NCBI GenBank assembly: GCA_028066055.1 | Contig: JALCBY010000002.1 | Span: 179,695 to 243,694 of the forward strand | DNA from: Hyphomicrobiaceae bacterium | Lineage (GTDB): Bacteria; Pseudomonadota; Alphaproteobacteria; Rhizobiales; Methyloligellaceae | Length of the DNA stretch: 64,000 nt | Reading direction: 5' to 3' | Shown here: piece by piece, positions 24,641 through 34,301 of the stretch | How positions within the stretch are numbered: the first letter of the stretch is position 1 | Layout of the letters: the number at the start of each line of letters is the position of its first letter | The notes under the pieces: model-generated | The model's input: only the letters and a program-made list of their open reading frames with translations | What the model was told of the DNA's origin: nothing | The model's database searches: none | Program-made: the position numbers and the translations under genes

Positions 24641-25324
24641 TTACTCCGCTGCCTGCTTGCCGTAATGCGCGTGCAGAAGCGTCATGAGCTGTGGATAGTC
24701 ATGCACAATGGGATGCGCACCATCCGCGTCCAGCTGTTCATGCGGGTGATACCCCCACGAAACGCCGATGCCGGCCACACCGGCATTGCGCGCCATCTCC
24801 ATGTCGAAGGTGGTATCGCCAACCATCACCGTAAGCGCCTTCTCCGCACCCGTTTCTTCCAGTGCGCGCTCGATCATGCGCGGGTGCGGCTTTGAGGGCG
24901 CATCGTCAGCCGTCTGGATCGTTTCGAAATATCCAACGAGTTCAAAGCGCTCCAGCACGCGTGCAACACCGCGCTGCGACTTACCGGTCGCGATACCAAG
25001 CACGAACCTTTCATCCTTCGCCAAGGCGGTCACACAGTCATGCGCGCCGTCATACATCGGCTCCCAATGGTTTGGATCCTTGCGCAGCTCGCCGAATGCA
25101 TTCCTGTAGCCATCGGTAATCTTAAGGACGGTCGCCTCATCCGCACCGCTCGTCAGCCGCCAGATGGCCTCCGGCAGAGACAAACCGACAACCCCCAGTA
25201 TGGCGTCGCGCGGCGGCAGCGGTTGTTGCGCGGCATCGAATGCCTGCTCCATGGCTGCGACGATGAGATGCTGGCTGTCGACCAACGTCCCGTCGCAATC
25301 GAATATGACAAGATAGCGCGTCAC
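24641..25324 (-). CDS. HAD-superfamily phosphatase
   Basis: The protein (227 residues) has the nucleophile motif FDCDGTLVDS (D9 and D11), motif II TG with GKSQRG near the middle, and the metal motif VMVGDTTFDMEMA. The cap domain is alpha-helical, as in phosphoglycolate phosphatase and beta-phosphoglucomutase types. The substrate is not certain. It lies 2 bp from the ATP12 gene and 3 bp from rluC, consistent with one operon. Confidence 0.9.
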   Translation of the reverse strand: MTRYLVIFDCDGTLVDSQHLIVAAMEQAFDAAQQPLPPRDAILGVVGLSLPEAIWRLTSGADEATVLKITDGYRNAFGELRKDPNHWEPMYDGAHDCVTALAKDERFVLGIATGKSQRGVARVLERFELVGYFETIQTADDAPSKPHPRMIERALEETGAEKALTVMVGDTTFDMEMARNAGVAGIGVSWGYHPHEQLDADGAHPIVHDYPQLMTLLHAHYGKQAAE

Positions 25325-25327
25325 GCT

Positions 25328-26314
25328 TTAAACCACCTCCTCGAATTCGGCCATGGAGCGGTCTGGCTCGAAGCCCAACAGCTTCCAGGTCTTCAGCATG
25401 TGCTCCGGAAGCGGCGCGGTTACATGGAGCCGACCGCCGGACGGGTTCGGAATGTCGATTTCACGCGCGTGGAGATGCAGCAGGTTATCGATCTCTCCAC
25501 CCGAAACAGGATCACTGCTGCCATACTTCCCGTCACCAACAATCGGATGCCCGACCGCCGCCATATGCACGCGCAATTGATGTGTCCGTCCGGTGACTGG
25601 CCACAAAGCCACCCAGCTCAACTTCCGGCCGGCGGACTCAAGCACCGCGTAACGGGTCACTGCACGCTGTGCGTCTGAATCACCCTCTTCACACACACGA
25701 ACGCGTTCCGACCCCGGCTTGCCCCTCTTGGCGAGCGGGAGGGAGATTTCGCCGCGCGCAGGCGCCGGCACGCCCTCGACCAGAGCCCAATAGGTCTTGA
25801 CCGCCTCGCGCCCCTTGAGGGCATCACCGAGTGCGGCCGCCGCCCGTCTGTCGCGGGCAAGCAGCAGCACACCGCTCGTATCCTTGTCGAGCCGGTGCAC
25901 GAGCCTCGGGCGTTCGCTTGCCTTGAATTTGAGGCCGTCCAGAAGGCCGTCGACGTGGCGCTCTGTCTTGCTGCCGCCCTGCACGGCCAATCCCGGCGGC
26001 TTGTTCAGCGCCAACACGTGCCCGTCCTTGTGAATCACGAGGCCCTGCACGAAACGGATATCATCCTTTGTGATCGCAGTGGCTGCCTTGCCGGAAACCG
26101 GCCGTTCCACCTTCAACGGCGGCACGCGCACACTCTGACCTTCCTCCAACCGCAGGTTCGCCTTTGCCCGCCCCCCATCGACACGTATCTGGCCCGACCG
26201 CAGAAGCTTCTGGAGCTGGCCGTGTTTCAAATCCGGGTAACGCGTCCGGAACCAGCGATCGAGCCGCATGCCCGCTTCATCCGGACTCACATCAACGGTC
26301 TCGACAGCGCTCAT
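25328..26314 (-). CDS. rluC: RluA-family 23S rRNA pseudouridine synthase
   Basis: The protein (328 residues) has an S4 RNA-binding domain (about 12-70) followed by the synthase core with the catalytic aspartate D143 in HRLDKDTSG. Domain order and the KPPGLAVQGG segment match the RluC/RluD branch. It isomerises uridines of 23S rRNA. The 3' end of its gene lies 3 bp before the HAD gene and its start overlaps crcB by 4 bp. RluC versus RluD is inferred. Confidence 0.88.
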   Translation of the reverse strand: MSAVETVDVSPDEAGMRLDRWFRTRYPDLKHGQLQKLLRSGQIRVDGGRAKANLRLEEGQSVRVPPLKVERPVSGKAATAITKDDIRFVQGLVIHKDGHVLALNKPPGLAVQGGSKTERHVDGLLDGLKFKASERPRLVHRLDKDTSGVLLLARDRRAAAALGDALKGREAVKTYWALVEGVPAPARGEISLPLAKRGKPGSERVRVCEEGDSDAQRAVTRYAVLESAGRKLSWVALWPVTGRTHQLRVHMAAVGHPIVGDGKYGSSDPVSGGEIDNLLHLHAREIDIPNPSGGRLHVTAPLPEHMLKTWKLLGFEPDRSMAEFEEVV

Positions 26315-26691
26315 TGAAAGGCGGTCCGCGCAATACTGAGGCCTGCAAACAGGGCGAGGATGGAAAGGCCCACGGACGACCCGAGATAGATCATGGCAAG
26401 CCCGTAATCCTTGCGCTCCATAAGGAAGGCAAAGTCGAGCGAGAAGGCCGAGAAGGTCGTAAACCCTCCAAGGATGCCGACTGTGAGGAAAGCACGCATC
26501 TCATTTGAAACCGAATAGCGCAGCGCAAGCGCCGCAATCAAAGCGCCCATAATGAAGGATCCGACGACATTGACGATCAATGTTCCCCAGGGGAATCCGG
26601 TACCGATGAAGCGGGTCGCTCCCACGCCCACCAGATAGCGGCCAACCGCTCCGAACGCCCCGCCGAGCGCAACCACGATCACCATTTTCAT
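26311..26691 (-). CDS. crcB: fluoride efflux channel CrcB (Fluc)
   Basis: The protein (126 residues, four membrane segments) has the family motifs GGAFGAVGRY, GTLIVNVVGSF (pore asparagine) and GGFTTFSAFS (phenylalanine box). It exports fluoride as a dual-topology dimer. The gene overlaps rarA by 4 bp upstream and rluC by 4 bp downstream, so it has no leader of its own and no room for a fluoride riboswitch. Confidence 0.94.
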   Translation of the reverse strand: MKMVIVVALGGAFGAVGRYLVGVGATRFIGTGFPWGTLIVNVVGSFIMGALIAALALRYSVSNEMRAFLTVGILGGFTTFSAFSLDFAFLMERKDYGLAMIYLGSSVGLSILALFAGLSIARTAFQ

Positions 26692-28019
26692 GTACCCTGC
26701 TCCCGCGCCGATCGCAATTTGCGCCAGGCTGCAAGCCGCTCCGATATGTCGCGTTCCAGCCCGCGATCCGTCGGATTATAGAATTCGCCGCGCTTTAGAC
26801 CGTCCGGGAAGTAGTTCTGTCCGGAAACGCCGTCGGGCGCGTCGTGATCATACTCATAGCCCGAACCGTAACCTTCCGCCTTCATGAGGTCGGTCGGCGC
26901 GTTGAGGATGTGTTTCGGTGGCGGCAAGGAGCCTTCCTCGCGCGCCATCCACGATGCAGATTTGAAGGCGACATAGGCCGCGTTCGATTTTGGCGCGACG
27001 GCGAGATAAACGGCTGTCTGCGCCAATGCGAGTTCGCCTTCCGGGCTGCCGAGGAAATGATATGCGTCCTTGGCGGCGTTGGCCTGCACCAAGGCCTGCG
27101 GATCGGCCATCCCGATATCCTCGATGGCCATGCGCACAAGACGCCGGGCGATATAGAGCGGATCCTCGCCGCCCGCCAGCATGCGGGCAAGCCAGTAGAG
27201 CGCTGCATCGGGATCGGACCCGCGCACGGACTTGTGCAATGCGCTGATGAGGTTGTAATGACCGTCCTGGCCCTTGTCGTATAGCGGCGCACGGCGCTGC
27301 ACCAAACCGGTCATGGCCTCCACGTCAAGCAGCTGTTCGCCGATCGAAGTCGCAAGGAATATCTCCTCAGCCATGTTCAGCATGGCCCGCCCGTCACCGT
27401 CGGCCATGGTCTTAAGCGCCTCACGGGCCTCTGGCTCCAGCGGCAGATCACGCCCCTCCAGCGCCTCTGCGCGGTGCAGAAGCACCTCCAGCGCGTCGGC
27501 TTCGAGACGATTGAGGGTCAATACGCTGGAGCGCGAAAGCAGCGCGGAATTCAACTCGAAGGATGGGTTTTCCGTCGTCGCGCCGATGAGGACGATGGTT
27601 CCATCTTCCATGACGGGAAGGAAGGAATCCTGCTGCGCGCGGTTGAAGCGGTGGACCTCGTCGACGAAAAGAACCGTTCCCACGCCGTCGCGCCGCCGCG
27701 TCCGTGCATCATCGAACACCTTGCGCAGATCCTGCACCCCGGAATGAATTGCGGAGAGTTGCTCGAAATGGAACTTTGTGTGCTCTGCAAGCAATCTTGC
27801 GATCGTGGTCTTGCCCGTGCCCGGCGGCCCCCAAAAAACGACCGACGTCAGACGGCCGGCGTCGATCATGCGCGAGAGAATGCCGTCCGGACCGAGCAGA
27901 TGATCCTGACCGACCACGTCTTTGAGGGAGGCCGGCCGCAACCGGTCGGCGAGAGGCCGCGGACTGTCCGCATCAAGACCGCCGGCCTCGAACAAAGTGG
28001 CAGGGTTGGATGCAGACAT
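26688..28019 (-). CDS. rarA: replication-associated recombination protein RarA (MgsA)
   Basis: This AAA+ ATPase (443 residues) has Walker A GPPGTGKTT (64-72) and Walker B LFVDEVHRF. The sensor-type residues and the C-terminal tetramerisation domain (NAYHFLGSPEGELAL region, then KRGEFYNPTDRGLERD) are intact. RarA acts at stalled replication forks. It lies 8 bp after the Do-like protease gene on the same strand. Confidence 0.94.
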   Translation of the reverse strand: MSASNPATLFEAGGLDADSPRPLADRLRPASLKDVVGQDHLLGPDGILSRMIDAGRLTSVVFWGPPGTGKTTIARLLAEHTKFHFEQLSAIHSGVQDLRKVFDDARTRRRDGVGTVLFVDEVHRFNRAQQDSFLPVMEDGTIVLIGATTENPSFELNSALLSRSSVLTLNRLEADALEVLLHRAEALEGRDLPLEPEAREALKTMADGDGRAMLNMAEEIFLATSIGEQLLDVEAMTGLVQRRAPLYDKGQDGHYNLISALHKSVRGSDPDAALYWLARMLAGGEDPLYIARRLVRMAIEDIGMADPQALVQANAAKDAYHFLGSPEGELALAQTAVYLAVAPKSNAAYVAFKSASWMAREEGSLPPPKHILNAPTDLMKAEGYGSGYEYDHDAPDGVSGQNYFPDGLKRGEFYNPTDRGLERDISERLAAWRKLRSAREQGT

Positions 28020-28027
28020 GTTAGCTC

Positions 28028-29458
28028 CTAACCACCGATGACCACCTCGAGCAGGCGTCCTCCGCGCTTCAGACTGACATGCCAGCGCCGCGCCTGAAGC
28101 TGCACAACATCCGCCAATTGCCGGACCGACTCGATGCGCTCTCCGTTCAAGGCAACGATGATGTCATTCGGCTTGAGGAACCGGGTATTGCCCGCCGGCG
28201 TGCCCCGGCGCACCTTAAGAACCACGACGCCGTAAGCGTCTTCATCGATGGACAGTTCCTCCGTCAGCGCGGGTGACAGATTGGCAACGCGCGCTCCAGC
28301 AAAAGGATTTCGGCCGCCGATCTCGGTTTCGTTGCGCGCGGGCACTTCGGGCGCCTCTTCGAGCGGCACGGCGATCTGAACCTTCCGACCTTTGCGTACC
28401 ACAACCAGAGGTACCGAACCGCCGATCGGACGCGTCGAAAAGCGGTACCGGAAGGCCTGCGGATCGGCGACAGCCTTGTCGCTCACCTGGACGATAACAT
28501 CACCGGGCCGCAACTTCGCTTTATGCGCCGGGCTGCTCTTGCGGACCTGTTGCACCAAAGCGCCCGCCGGACGATCGAGCCCCAGCGAATCCGCGATATC
28601 CGGCGTCACATTCTGAAGCTTTGCACCGAACCAGGGCCGTTTCACCGTTTTCCCGCGCAGCGCCGACAGAACGACCTGCCGGACCATGTTCGAGGGGATC
28701 GCGAAGCCGATACCATGAGAACCACCCGTGCGGGAATAGATCGCGGTATTCACGCCGACAAGACGGCCTTCCATGTCGACCAGCGCACCGCCGGAATTGC
28801 CCGGATTGATGGCCGCATCGGTCTGGATGAAAAATTTGTAGTCGGACACCCCCACTTGCGTGCGTGCCAGCGCCGATACGATCCCGCTCGTGACGGTCTG
28901 TCCCACACCGAACGGATTGCCGATGGCCAGGACAATATCTCCGACTTCCAGTCCTTCAGAGTCTTCAAAATTGAGATAAGGGAACGTGACGCCCGGGGCC
29001 TCGAGGCGCAGGACGGCCAGGTCCGTGCGTTCGTCCTTCAGGATTACCTTCGCCGGATATTCACGTTTATCCGACAAGGCAATTTTGATCTCCGCCTCGC
29101 CGCGCGCCTTGATGACGTGGTGGTTCGTAACGATGACGCCGTCCGGACTGACGATCACGCCGGAACCCAGCGAACTCTCGACCCGCTCACGCGGCATGCC
29201 AAATCCACCGCCGAAGAAACGGCGAAAAAATGGATCATCGAAAAAGGGTGATGAACGAACCTGTACCTTGCGCCGCACATACACATTGACAACGGCCGGT
29301 GCAGCCCGTTTGACCACAGGCGCGTATGACAGGCGGATTTGAGCCTTGCTCGTCGGCGCCTGGCGTTGCTGGGCCGCAGCCATGCCGTGTACACCGATGG
29401 CGGTCGCCACGAAAAGCACGACAGCGGTACAAATGGTTTTGGCGGCAAGTGTGTTCAA
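28028..29458 (-). CDS. Do/DegP-like periplasmic serine endoprotease
   Basis: The protein (476 residues) has a signal peptide (to about AAAQ, residue 30) and a trypsin-like domain with the catalytic triad H114 (TNHHVI), D146 (ERTDLAVL) and S222 (PGNSGG). Two PDZ domains follow (about 275-370 and 385-476). It degrades or refolds damaged envelope proteins. The start is TTG at 29458 with GAGGA eight bases upstream; no ATG or GTG fits better. A promoter lies 30-60 bp upstream. Confidence 0.92.
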   Translation of the reverse strand: MNTLAAKTICTAVVLFVATAIGVHGMAAAQQRQAPTSKAQIRLSYAPVVKRAAPAVVNVYVRRKVQVRSSPFFDDPFFRRFFGGGFGMPRERVESSLGSGVIVSPDGVIVTNHHVIKARGEAEIKIALSDKREYPAKVILKDERTDLAVLRLEAPGVTFPYLNFEDSEGLEVGDIVLAIGNPFGVGQTVTSGIVSALARTQVGVSDYKFFIQTDAAINPGNSGGALVDMEGRLVGVNTAIYSRTGGSHGIGFAIPSNMVRQVVLSALRGKTVKRPWFGAKLQNVTPDIADSLGLDRPAGALVQQVRKSSPAHKAKLRPGDVIVQVSDKAVADPQAFRYRFSTRPIGGSVPLVVVRKGRKVQIAVPLEEAPEVPARNETEIGGRNPFAGARVANLSPALTEELSIDEDAYGVVVLKVRRGTPAGNTRFLKPNDIIVALNGERIESVRQLADVVQLQARRWHVSLKRGGRLLEVVIGG

Positions 29459-29487
29459 CGACCGGTCCTCGATTCACTGACTGCAAT

Positions 29488-29516
29488 CATATATTGCTTT
29501 TCGCCATTCGCATCAA
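29488..29516 (-). promoter_or_regulatory. promoter of the Do-like protease operon
   Basis: Read on the minus strand, the -35 is TTGATG (29516-29511) and the -10 is TATATG (29493-29488), with a 17 bp spacer. The transcript would start near 29480 and cover the protease, rarA, crcB, rluC, HAD and ATP12 genes, which are packed with gaps of 2-8 bp or overlaps. Confidence 0.6.
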
Positions 29517-29563
29517 AGGCGCTGGCGCTGCGTGCAATCCGCAAATCGGCCTGAACCCAGACG

Positions 29564-29586
29564 AAAAAGGGCGGCACACGCCGCCC
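29564..29586 (-). terminator. rho-independent terminator after rplQ
   Basis: The stem GGGCGGC (29586-29580 on the transcript) pairs with GCCGCCC (29575-29569) around a 4-base loop, and is followed by five U (29568-29564) in the minus direction. It lies 31 bp past the rplQ stop and closes the alpha operon. Confidence 0.85.
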
Positions 29587-29616
29587 TCCGCAATCTCACA
29601 AAAAGAATGCCTGCAA

Positions 29617-30051
29617 TTATGCGGCGGCCGGTTCCTCGACAGGTTCATCGTCGGTGAACTGGGTGGGACCGGAATCCTGTCCCCGGGCATCCTCGTCACG
29701 GTCGACAAACTCGATCACGGCCATGGGTGCTGAATCGCCGTAGCGGTATCCCGCCTTCAGAACGCGCGTATAACCGCCCGAACGCTCCTTGTAGCGCGGC
29801 CCCAAAACCTCGAACAGCTTCTTGACCATCGCTTCGTCGCGGACACGCGACACGGCAAGACGGCGCGAATGCAGATTGCCGCGCTTGGCAAGCGTAATCA
29901 GGCGATCCGCAAATTTGCGAAGTTCCTTGGCCTTGGGCAGCGTGGTCACAACCTGCTCGTGCTTGATCAGCGCGGCCGCCATATTGGCAAACAGCGCACG
30001 GCGGTGGCTTGATGTCCGGTTCAGCCGGCGACCGGCTCGGCGATGACGCAT
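29617..30051 (-). CDS. rplQ: 50S ribosomal protein L17
   Basis: This 144-residue large-subunit protein lies at the peptide exit end of the ribosome. It opens [19 protein letters not shown], as in all L17 proteins, and carries an acidic, glutamate/aspartate-rich tail of about 20 residues that is absent from the E. coli protein but common in alphaproteobacteria. It is the last gene of the rpsM-rpsK-rpoA-rplQ operon and is followed by the terminator at 29564-29586. Confidence 0.97.
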   Translation of the reverse strand: MRHRRAGRRLNRTSSHRRALFANMAAALIKHEQVVTTLPKAKELRKFADRLITLAKRGNLHSRRLAVSRVRDEAMVKKLFEVLGPRYKERSGGYTRVLKAGYRYGDSAPMAVIEFVDRDEDARGQDSGPTQFTDDEPVEEPAAA

Positions 30052-30096
30052 CTTTCTACTCTCCTCCGCGAAAGTCCTCGTAAGGGATACGCGGGC

Positions 30097-31113
30097 CTAA
30101 TAGTGGTCCTCGAAGCGCTTCGCCAGTTCCTCGATATTCTCTGGCGGCCAGTTCGGCACTTCCATGCCGAGATGCAGGCCCATGCCGGCAAGCACTTCCT
30201 TGATTTCGTTCAGCGACTTACGGCCGAAATTCGGTGTCCGGAGCATCTCCGCCTCCGTCTTCTGGATCAAATCGCCAATGTAAACAATATTGTCGTTTTT
30301 CAAGCAGTTGGCCGAACGCACGGACAGTTCGAGTTCGTCAACCTTCTTCAAAAGCGCAGCGCTGAATTCGAGCTCCGGCTGGCGTTCCTCGACCGTCTCC
30401 TTCTCGGGCTCCTCGAAGTTCACGAAGATGCTGAGCTGGTCCTGCAGAATGCGCGCGGCGAGCGCCACCGCATCGTCGGGATTGACCGAACCGTCGGTCT
30501 CGACGTCCATGATCAGCTTGTCATAGTCGAGAATCTGGCCTTCACGCGTGTTCTCAACACGATACGACACCTTGCGGACCGGGCTGAACAGGCTGTCCAC
30601 GGGAATGAGGCCGATCGGCGCATCGTCGGGACGGTTGCGGTCCGCAGCGACGTACCCCTTGCCGACATCGGTCACAAATTCCATGCGGATGGATGCGCCC
30701 TCGTCCAGCGTGCAGATCACGTGATCAGGGTTCAGGATGTCGACGTCCGCCGTGCCTTCGATGTCACCTGCGGTGGCGACGGCCGGGCCTTCCTTCTTTA
30801 GAACCAGCCGTTTCGGACCCTCGGAATGCTGGCGCAGCGCGATTTCCTTGATGTTGAGGACGATGTTCGTGACATCCTCACGCACACCGGCAATCGACGA
30901 GAATTCATGCAGAACACCGTCAATCTGAACCGACGTGATGGCGCTGCCCTGCAGCGAAGACAGCAACACGCGCCGCAGCGCATTGCCGAGTGTCAGTCCA
31001 AATCCGCGCTCAAGCGGCTCGGCGATAACGACCGCCGTCCGCTGCGGGTCACGCCCTGCTGTAATGTTCAGCTTTGTGGGCTTGATCAGATCTTGCCAGT
31101 TTTTCTGAAGCAC
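30097..31113 (-). CDS. rpoA: RNA polymerase alpha subunit
   Basis: The protein (338 residues) has an N-terminal dimerisation and assembly domain (about 1-235, with [13 protein letters not shown]) and a C-terminal DNA- and activator-binding domain after an acidic linker (about 250-338, with the helix-hairpin-helix [12 protein letters not shown]). It nucleates assembly of polymerase and contacts UP elements. It sits between rpsK and rplQ as usual. Confidence 0.98.
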   Translation of the reverse strand: MLQKNWQDLIKPTKLNITAGRDPQRTAVVIAEPLERGFGLTLGNALRRVLLSSLQGSAITSVQIDGVLHEFSSIAGVREDVTNIVLNIKEIALRQHSEGPKRLVLKKEGPAVATAGDIEGTADVDILNPDHVICTLDEGASIRMEFVTDVGKGYVAADRNRPDDAPIGLIPVDSLFSPVRKVSYRVENTREGQILDYDKLIMDVETDGSVNPDDAVALAARILQDQLSIFVNFEEPEKETVEERQPELEFSAALLKKVDELELSVRSANCLKNDNIVYIGDLIQKTEAEMLRTPNFGRKSLNEIKEVLAGMGLHLGMEVPNWPPENIEELAKRFEDHY

Positions 31114-31224
31114 CTAAGCACCCTTTTCGTTTTGTGTCCCATGCCGGGAGGAGAAGGAGACACGAAATACAGTCGATCATCGAAACGCTGCGCCGCCGTG
31201 TTTGTGCAACGCCTGCGTATTGCG

Positions 31225-31614
31225 TTAAACGCGCCGCCGCTTGCGTGGACGGCATCCATTGTGCGGGATCGGCGTCACATCGCGGATTGACGTGATTGTA
31301 AATCCGGCGGCCTGCAGAGCCCGAAGTGCCGACTCACGGCCCGAACCGGGTCCGCGAACCTCGACTTCCAGGTTCTTCATGCCGTGTTCCATCGCCTTCT
31401 TGCCCGCATCCTCGGCCGCCATCTGCGCAGCGAAGGGCGTGGACTTGCGCGATCCCTTGAACCCCTGAGCACCCGCCGAAGACCAGGAAATCGTATTTCC
31501 CTGCGCATCGGTGATGGTGATCATCGTGTTGTTGAACGTCGCGCTGACATGAGCCACACCGGATGTGATGTTTTTCTTTTCCCGGCGTTTGACGCGCGTT
31601 TTGTCCTTAGCCAT
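31225..31614 (-). CDS. rpsK: 30S ribosomal protein S11
   Basis: The protein (129 residues) belongs to the platform of the small subunit. Its characteristic C-terminus ([15 protein letters not shown]) and the [14 protein letters not shown] segment are intact. It follows rpsM by 71 bp and precedes rpoA by 111 bp. Confidence 0.98.
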   Translation of the reverse strand: MAKDKTRVKRREKKNITSGVAHVSATFNNTMITITDAQGNTISWSSAGAQGFKGSRKSTPFAAQMAAEDAGKKAMEHGMKNLEVEVRGPGSGRESALRALQAAGFTITSIRDVTPIPHNGCRPRKRRRV

Positions 31615-31685
31615 TCTTCAGCCTCTCACTCAGGCCCGCTCGCTGCACTGTCCGTGGGCGAAACCGAACCTCCTGGAACCTCGAT

Positions 31686-32054
31686 CTATTGTTTCTTGCC
31701 CGCGATCGGCTTGGCCGGTCCTTTGCGGGTGCGGGCATTGGTGTGGGTGCGCTGACCGCGCACGGGCAATCCACGGCGATGACGAAGGCCGCGATAGCAC
31801 CCCAGATCCATCAGCCGTTTGATGTTCATAGCCACTTCACGCCGCAAGTCGCCCTCGACCATATAGTCGTGGTCGATCAGTTCACGGATCTGAATGACTT
31901 CCTGTTCGGAAAGTTCATTCACCCTGCGCTCGCGCGGAATAGATGCCTTTTCGCAGATTTCCTTTGCGAAATGCCGGCCAATACCATGGATATAGGTCAG
32001 TGCAATCTCGACACGCTTGTTGGTCGGGATGTTTACACCTGCAATTCGGGCCAC
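31686..32054 (-). CDS. rpsM: 30S ribosomal protein S13
   Basis: The protein (122 residues) is in the head of the small subunit and bridges to the large subunit. It opens [14 protein letters not shown] and closes with the [12 protein letters not shown] tail; the helix-two-turn-helix and the [20 protein letters not shown] stretch are intact. It is the first gene of the alpha operon here, after a 208 bp spacer holding a promoter and a hairpin. Confidence 0.98.
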   Translation of the reverse strand: MARIAGVNIPTNKRVEIALTYIHGIGRHFAKEICEKASIPRERRVNELSEQEVIQIRELIDHDYMVEGDLRREVAMNIKRLMDLGCYRGLRHRRGLPVRGQRTHTNARTRKGPAKPIAGKKQ

Positions 32055-32139
32055 TGTTCAATCTCCCGTAAACGCTGCGCGCGACGGACGTAAGTTGTTG
32101 AATCGGAACATCAATTTATCAAACACAACAAACCGGTCG

Positions 32140-32225
32140 CCGGGGTCTGCCGCGATCCCCGGATCCGATTTGTTTATCCAGCACAGGATGGGTGGTTTCT
32201 AGCGGATTCCCGCCAATTTCGTCAA
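32140..32225 (-). promoter_or_regulatory. alpha-operon promoter and leader hairpin
   Basis: On the minus strand a -35 TTGACG (32225-32220) and a -10 CTAGAA (32202-32197) are 17 bp apart, giving a start near 32190. The leader then contains CCGGGG (32162-32157) pairing with CCCCGG (32145-32140) across an 11-base loop, about 90-100 bases before the rpsM start. Such a hairpin might mediate feedback on the operon; in E. coli S4 does this for the alpha operon. The binder here is unknown. Confidence 0.5.
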
Positions 32226-32262
32226 CCCGTAAACTGCTGAAATCGCTCGCATTGCGCCCGAT

Positions 32263-32913
32263 CTACAGTCCGTTCAGCGCCTCCTCGATTTGTCTCCTGA
32301 CGTCCGCGATGTCCTGCGATCCGTCAACGGTTCTCATGCGGCTGGTTCCGCTGTAATAGTCAATCAACGGAACCGTTTGTGAGTGATAAACCTTCAACCG
32401 GCTTCTCACTGTTTCCTCGCTGTCATCCTCGCGCCGTGTGAACTCTGTGCTTCCGCACTTGTCGCACACGCCGTCCTGCTCCGGGCGCCGAAAGATTTCG
32501 TGATACCCCTCGCCGCATTTGGCGCAGGTGAAACGGCCCGTAATCCTTCCGACCAGCAATTCATCGTCCACCTTGATCTCGATAACGGCATCCAGCGCCT
32601 TGTCCTTACCCTTTAACAGAGCATCAAGCGCCTCGGCTTGGGCAACCGTTCGCGGAAAGCCGTCGAGGATGAAGCCATTTGCGCAATCCGGCTCATCGAC
32701 TCGATCTGAAATCAATCCGATCACGATGTCATCCGACACAAGCTGGCCCGTCTCCATTGCTTCCTTCACCTGCTTGCCGATTTCCGTTTCGGCTGCCACC
32801 GCCGCGCGAAGCATGTCGCCTGTCGAGAGTTGAACCAGACCGCGCGCCTCTGCCAGCATTCTTGCCTGAGTGCCCTTCCCGGCGCCCGGCGGTCCGAACA
32901 CGACCAGGTTCAT
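32263..32913 (-). CDS. adk: adenylate kinase
   Basis: The enzyme (216 residues) interconverts ATP, ADP and AMP. The P-loop is GPPGAGKGTQ (7-16) and the LID domain carries a four-cysteine zinc site, C130, C133, C150 and C153, as in many Gram-positive and some proteobacterial enzymes. It overlaps secY by 4 bp. Its place after secY matches the spc operon of many bacteria. Confidence 0.97.
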   Translation of the reverse strand: MNLVVFGPPGAGKGTQARMLAEARGLVQLSTGDMLRAAVAAETEIGKQVKEAMETGQLVSDDIVIGLISDRVDEPDCANGFILDGFPRTVAQAEALDALLKGKDKALDAVIEIKVDDELLVGRITGRFTCAKCGEGYHEIFRRPEQDGVCDKCGSTEFTRREDDSEETVRSRLKVYHSQTVPLIDYYSGTSRMRTVDGSQDIADVRRQIEEALNGL

Positions 32914-34241
32914 CCGCGCCGCGAGCCTCTCAGTTTGGCCTTCTTGATCAGCCCTTCATACTGGTGAGCGAGCAAATGGCTCTGAACCTGGGCAACGGTA
33001 TCCATGGTGACCGAAACCACAATCAGCAGCGACGTACCGCCGAAGTAGAATGGAACGGCCGCGTAGGAAATCAGGAATTCCGGCAGCACGCAGACCAAAG
33101 CGAGATACGCTGCGCCGACCACCGTGATCCGCGTCAGCACGTAATCGATATACTCCGCCGTGCGCTCGCCCGGACGGATGCCCGGAATGAACCCGCCATA
33201 CTTCTTCAGATTGTCCGCAGTGTCCTTCGGGTTGAAGACGACAGCGGTGTAGAAGAAGGCGAAGAACACGATCATGATCACGTAAAGCACGATATAAAGC
33301 GGCTGGCCGTGACCGACGAGCGCCGTAATCGCCGTCAGCCACTCAGGGCCTCCGGACGAGAAGTTCGCGACCGTGACCGGCAGCAGCAACAGCGACGATG
33401 CAAAAATCGGCGGAATAACACCGGCGGTGTTCAGCTTGAGCGGCAGGTGCGAAGAATCGCCCTGGAACATGCGATTGCCCATCTGACGCTTCGGATACTG
33501 GACCAGCAGCCGCCGCTGAGCACGTTCCATGAACACGATAAACGCGATCACGAGAATGGACATCACGACGATACCGAGAATGAGCACCGTGGACAGCGCA
33601 CCCTGGCGGCCAAGCTCGAACGTGCCAACAATGGCTGAGGGAAGTTCGGCGACAATTCCGGCGAAGATGATCAGGGAGATGCCGTTGCCAACACCTCGCG
33701 CGGTGATCTGCTCGCCGAGCCACATGAGGAACACGGTTCCGCCAACAAGCGTGATAACGGTTGTCAGGCGGAAGAACAGACCCGGATCTGTTACGACATT
33801 TCCGGCCCCCTCCAGGCCGACGGCTATGCCGTAACCCTGCAGCGCGGCCAGGAAGACCGTCCCGTAGCGGGTATACTGGTTTATCTGCTTGCGGCCCTGT
33901 TCGCCTTCCTTTTTCAGCTGTTCCAGATGCGGTGAGACCGTCGTCAACAACTGTATGATGATCGATGCCGAGATGTACGGCATGATGTTGAGGGCAAAGA
34001 TCGCCATGCGGCCGACCGCACCTCCGGCGAACATGTTGAACATGCCAAGGATTCCACCTTGCTGCTGGCGGAAGATGTCCGCCAACGCCTGCGGATCGAT
34101 ACCCGGAATGGGGATATATGTGCCGAGCCGGTAAATCAGCAGGGCGCCGAGCGTAAACCAGATTCGCTTCTTAAGTTCGGTTGCCTTTGAAAAGGCCGCG
34201 AAATTCAAATTGGAAACGAGTTGTTCTGCAGCAGATGCCAT
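32910..34241 (-). CDS. secY: preprotein translocase SecY
   Basis: The protein (443 residues) has about ten membrane segments, an N-terminal LGALLIYRLGTYIPIPGID and the GPGERTAEYIDYVLTRITVVG cytoplasmic loop that contacts SecA and the ribosome. It forms the protein-conducting channel with SecE, which is encoded about 28 kb away in this window, and SecG. Confidence 0.97.
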   Translation of the reverse strand: MASAAEQLVSNLNFAAFSKATELKKRIWFTLGALLIYRLGTYIPIPGIDPQALADIFRQQQGGILGMFNMFAGGAVGRMAIFALNIMPYISASIIIQLLTTVSPHLEQLKKEGEQGRKQINQYTRYGTVFLAALQGYGIAVGLEGAGNVVTDPGLFFRLTTVITLVGGTVFLMWLGEQITARGVGNGISLIIFAGIVAELPSAIVGTFELGRQGALSTVLILGIVVMSILVIAFIVFMERAQRRLLVQYPKRQMGNRMFQGDSSHLPLKLNTAGVIPPIFASSLLLLPVTVANFSSGGPEWLTAITALVGHGQPLYIVLYVIMIVFFAFFYTAVVFNPKDTADNLKKYGGFIPGIRPGERTAEYIDYVLTRITVVGAAYLALVCVLPEFLISYAAVPFYFGGTSLLIVVSVTMDTVAQVQSHLLAHQYEGLIKKAKLRGSRRG

Positions 34242-34301
34242 CTTGGTCCTCCTGCGGTACCGGCCGGGTCAAACGCCCCATAACCTGTCCCGCACAGGGG
34301 T

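Noticed and set aside
26688..26695. Possible fluoride riboswitch before crcB
   Set aside because: crcB overlaps rarA by 4 bp, so it has no leader in which a riboswitch could lie.
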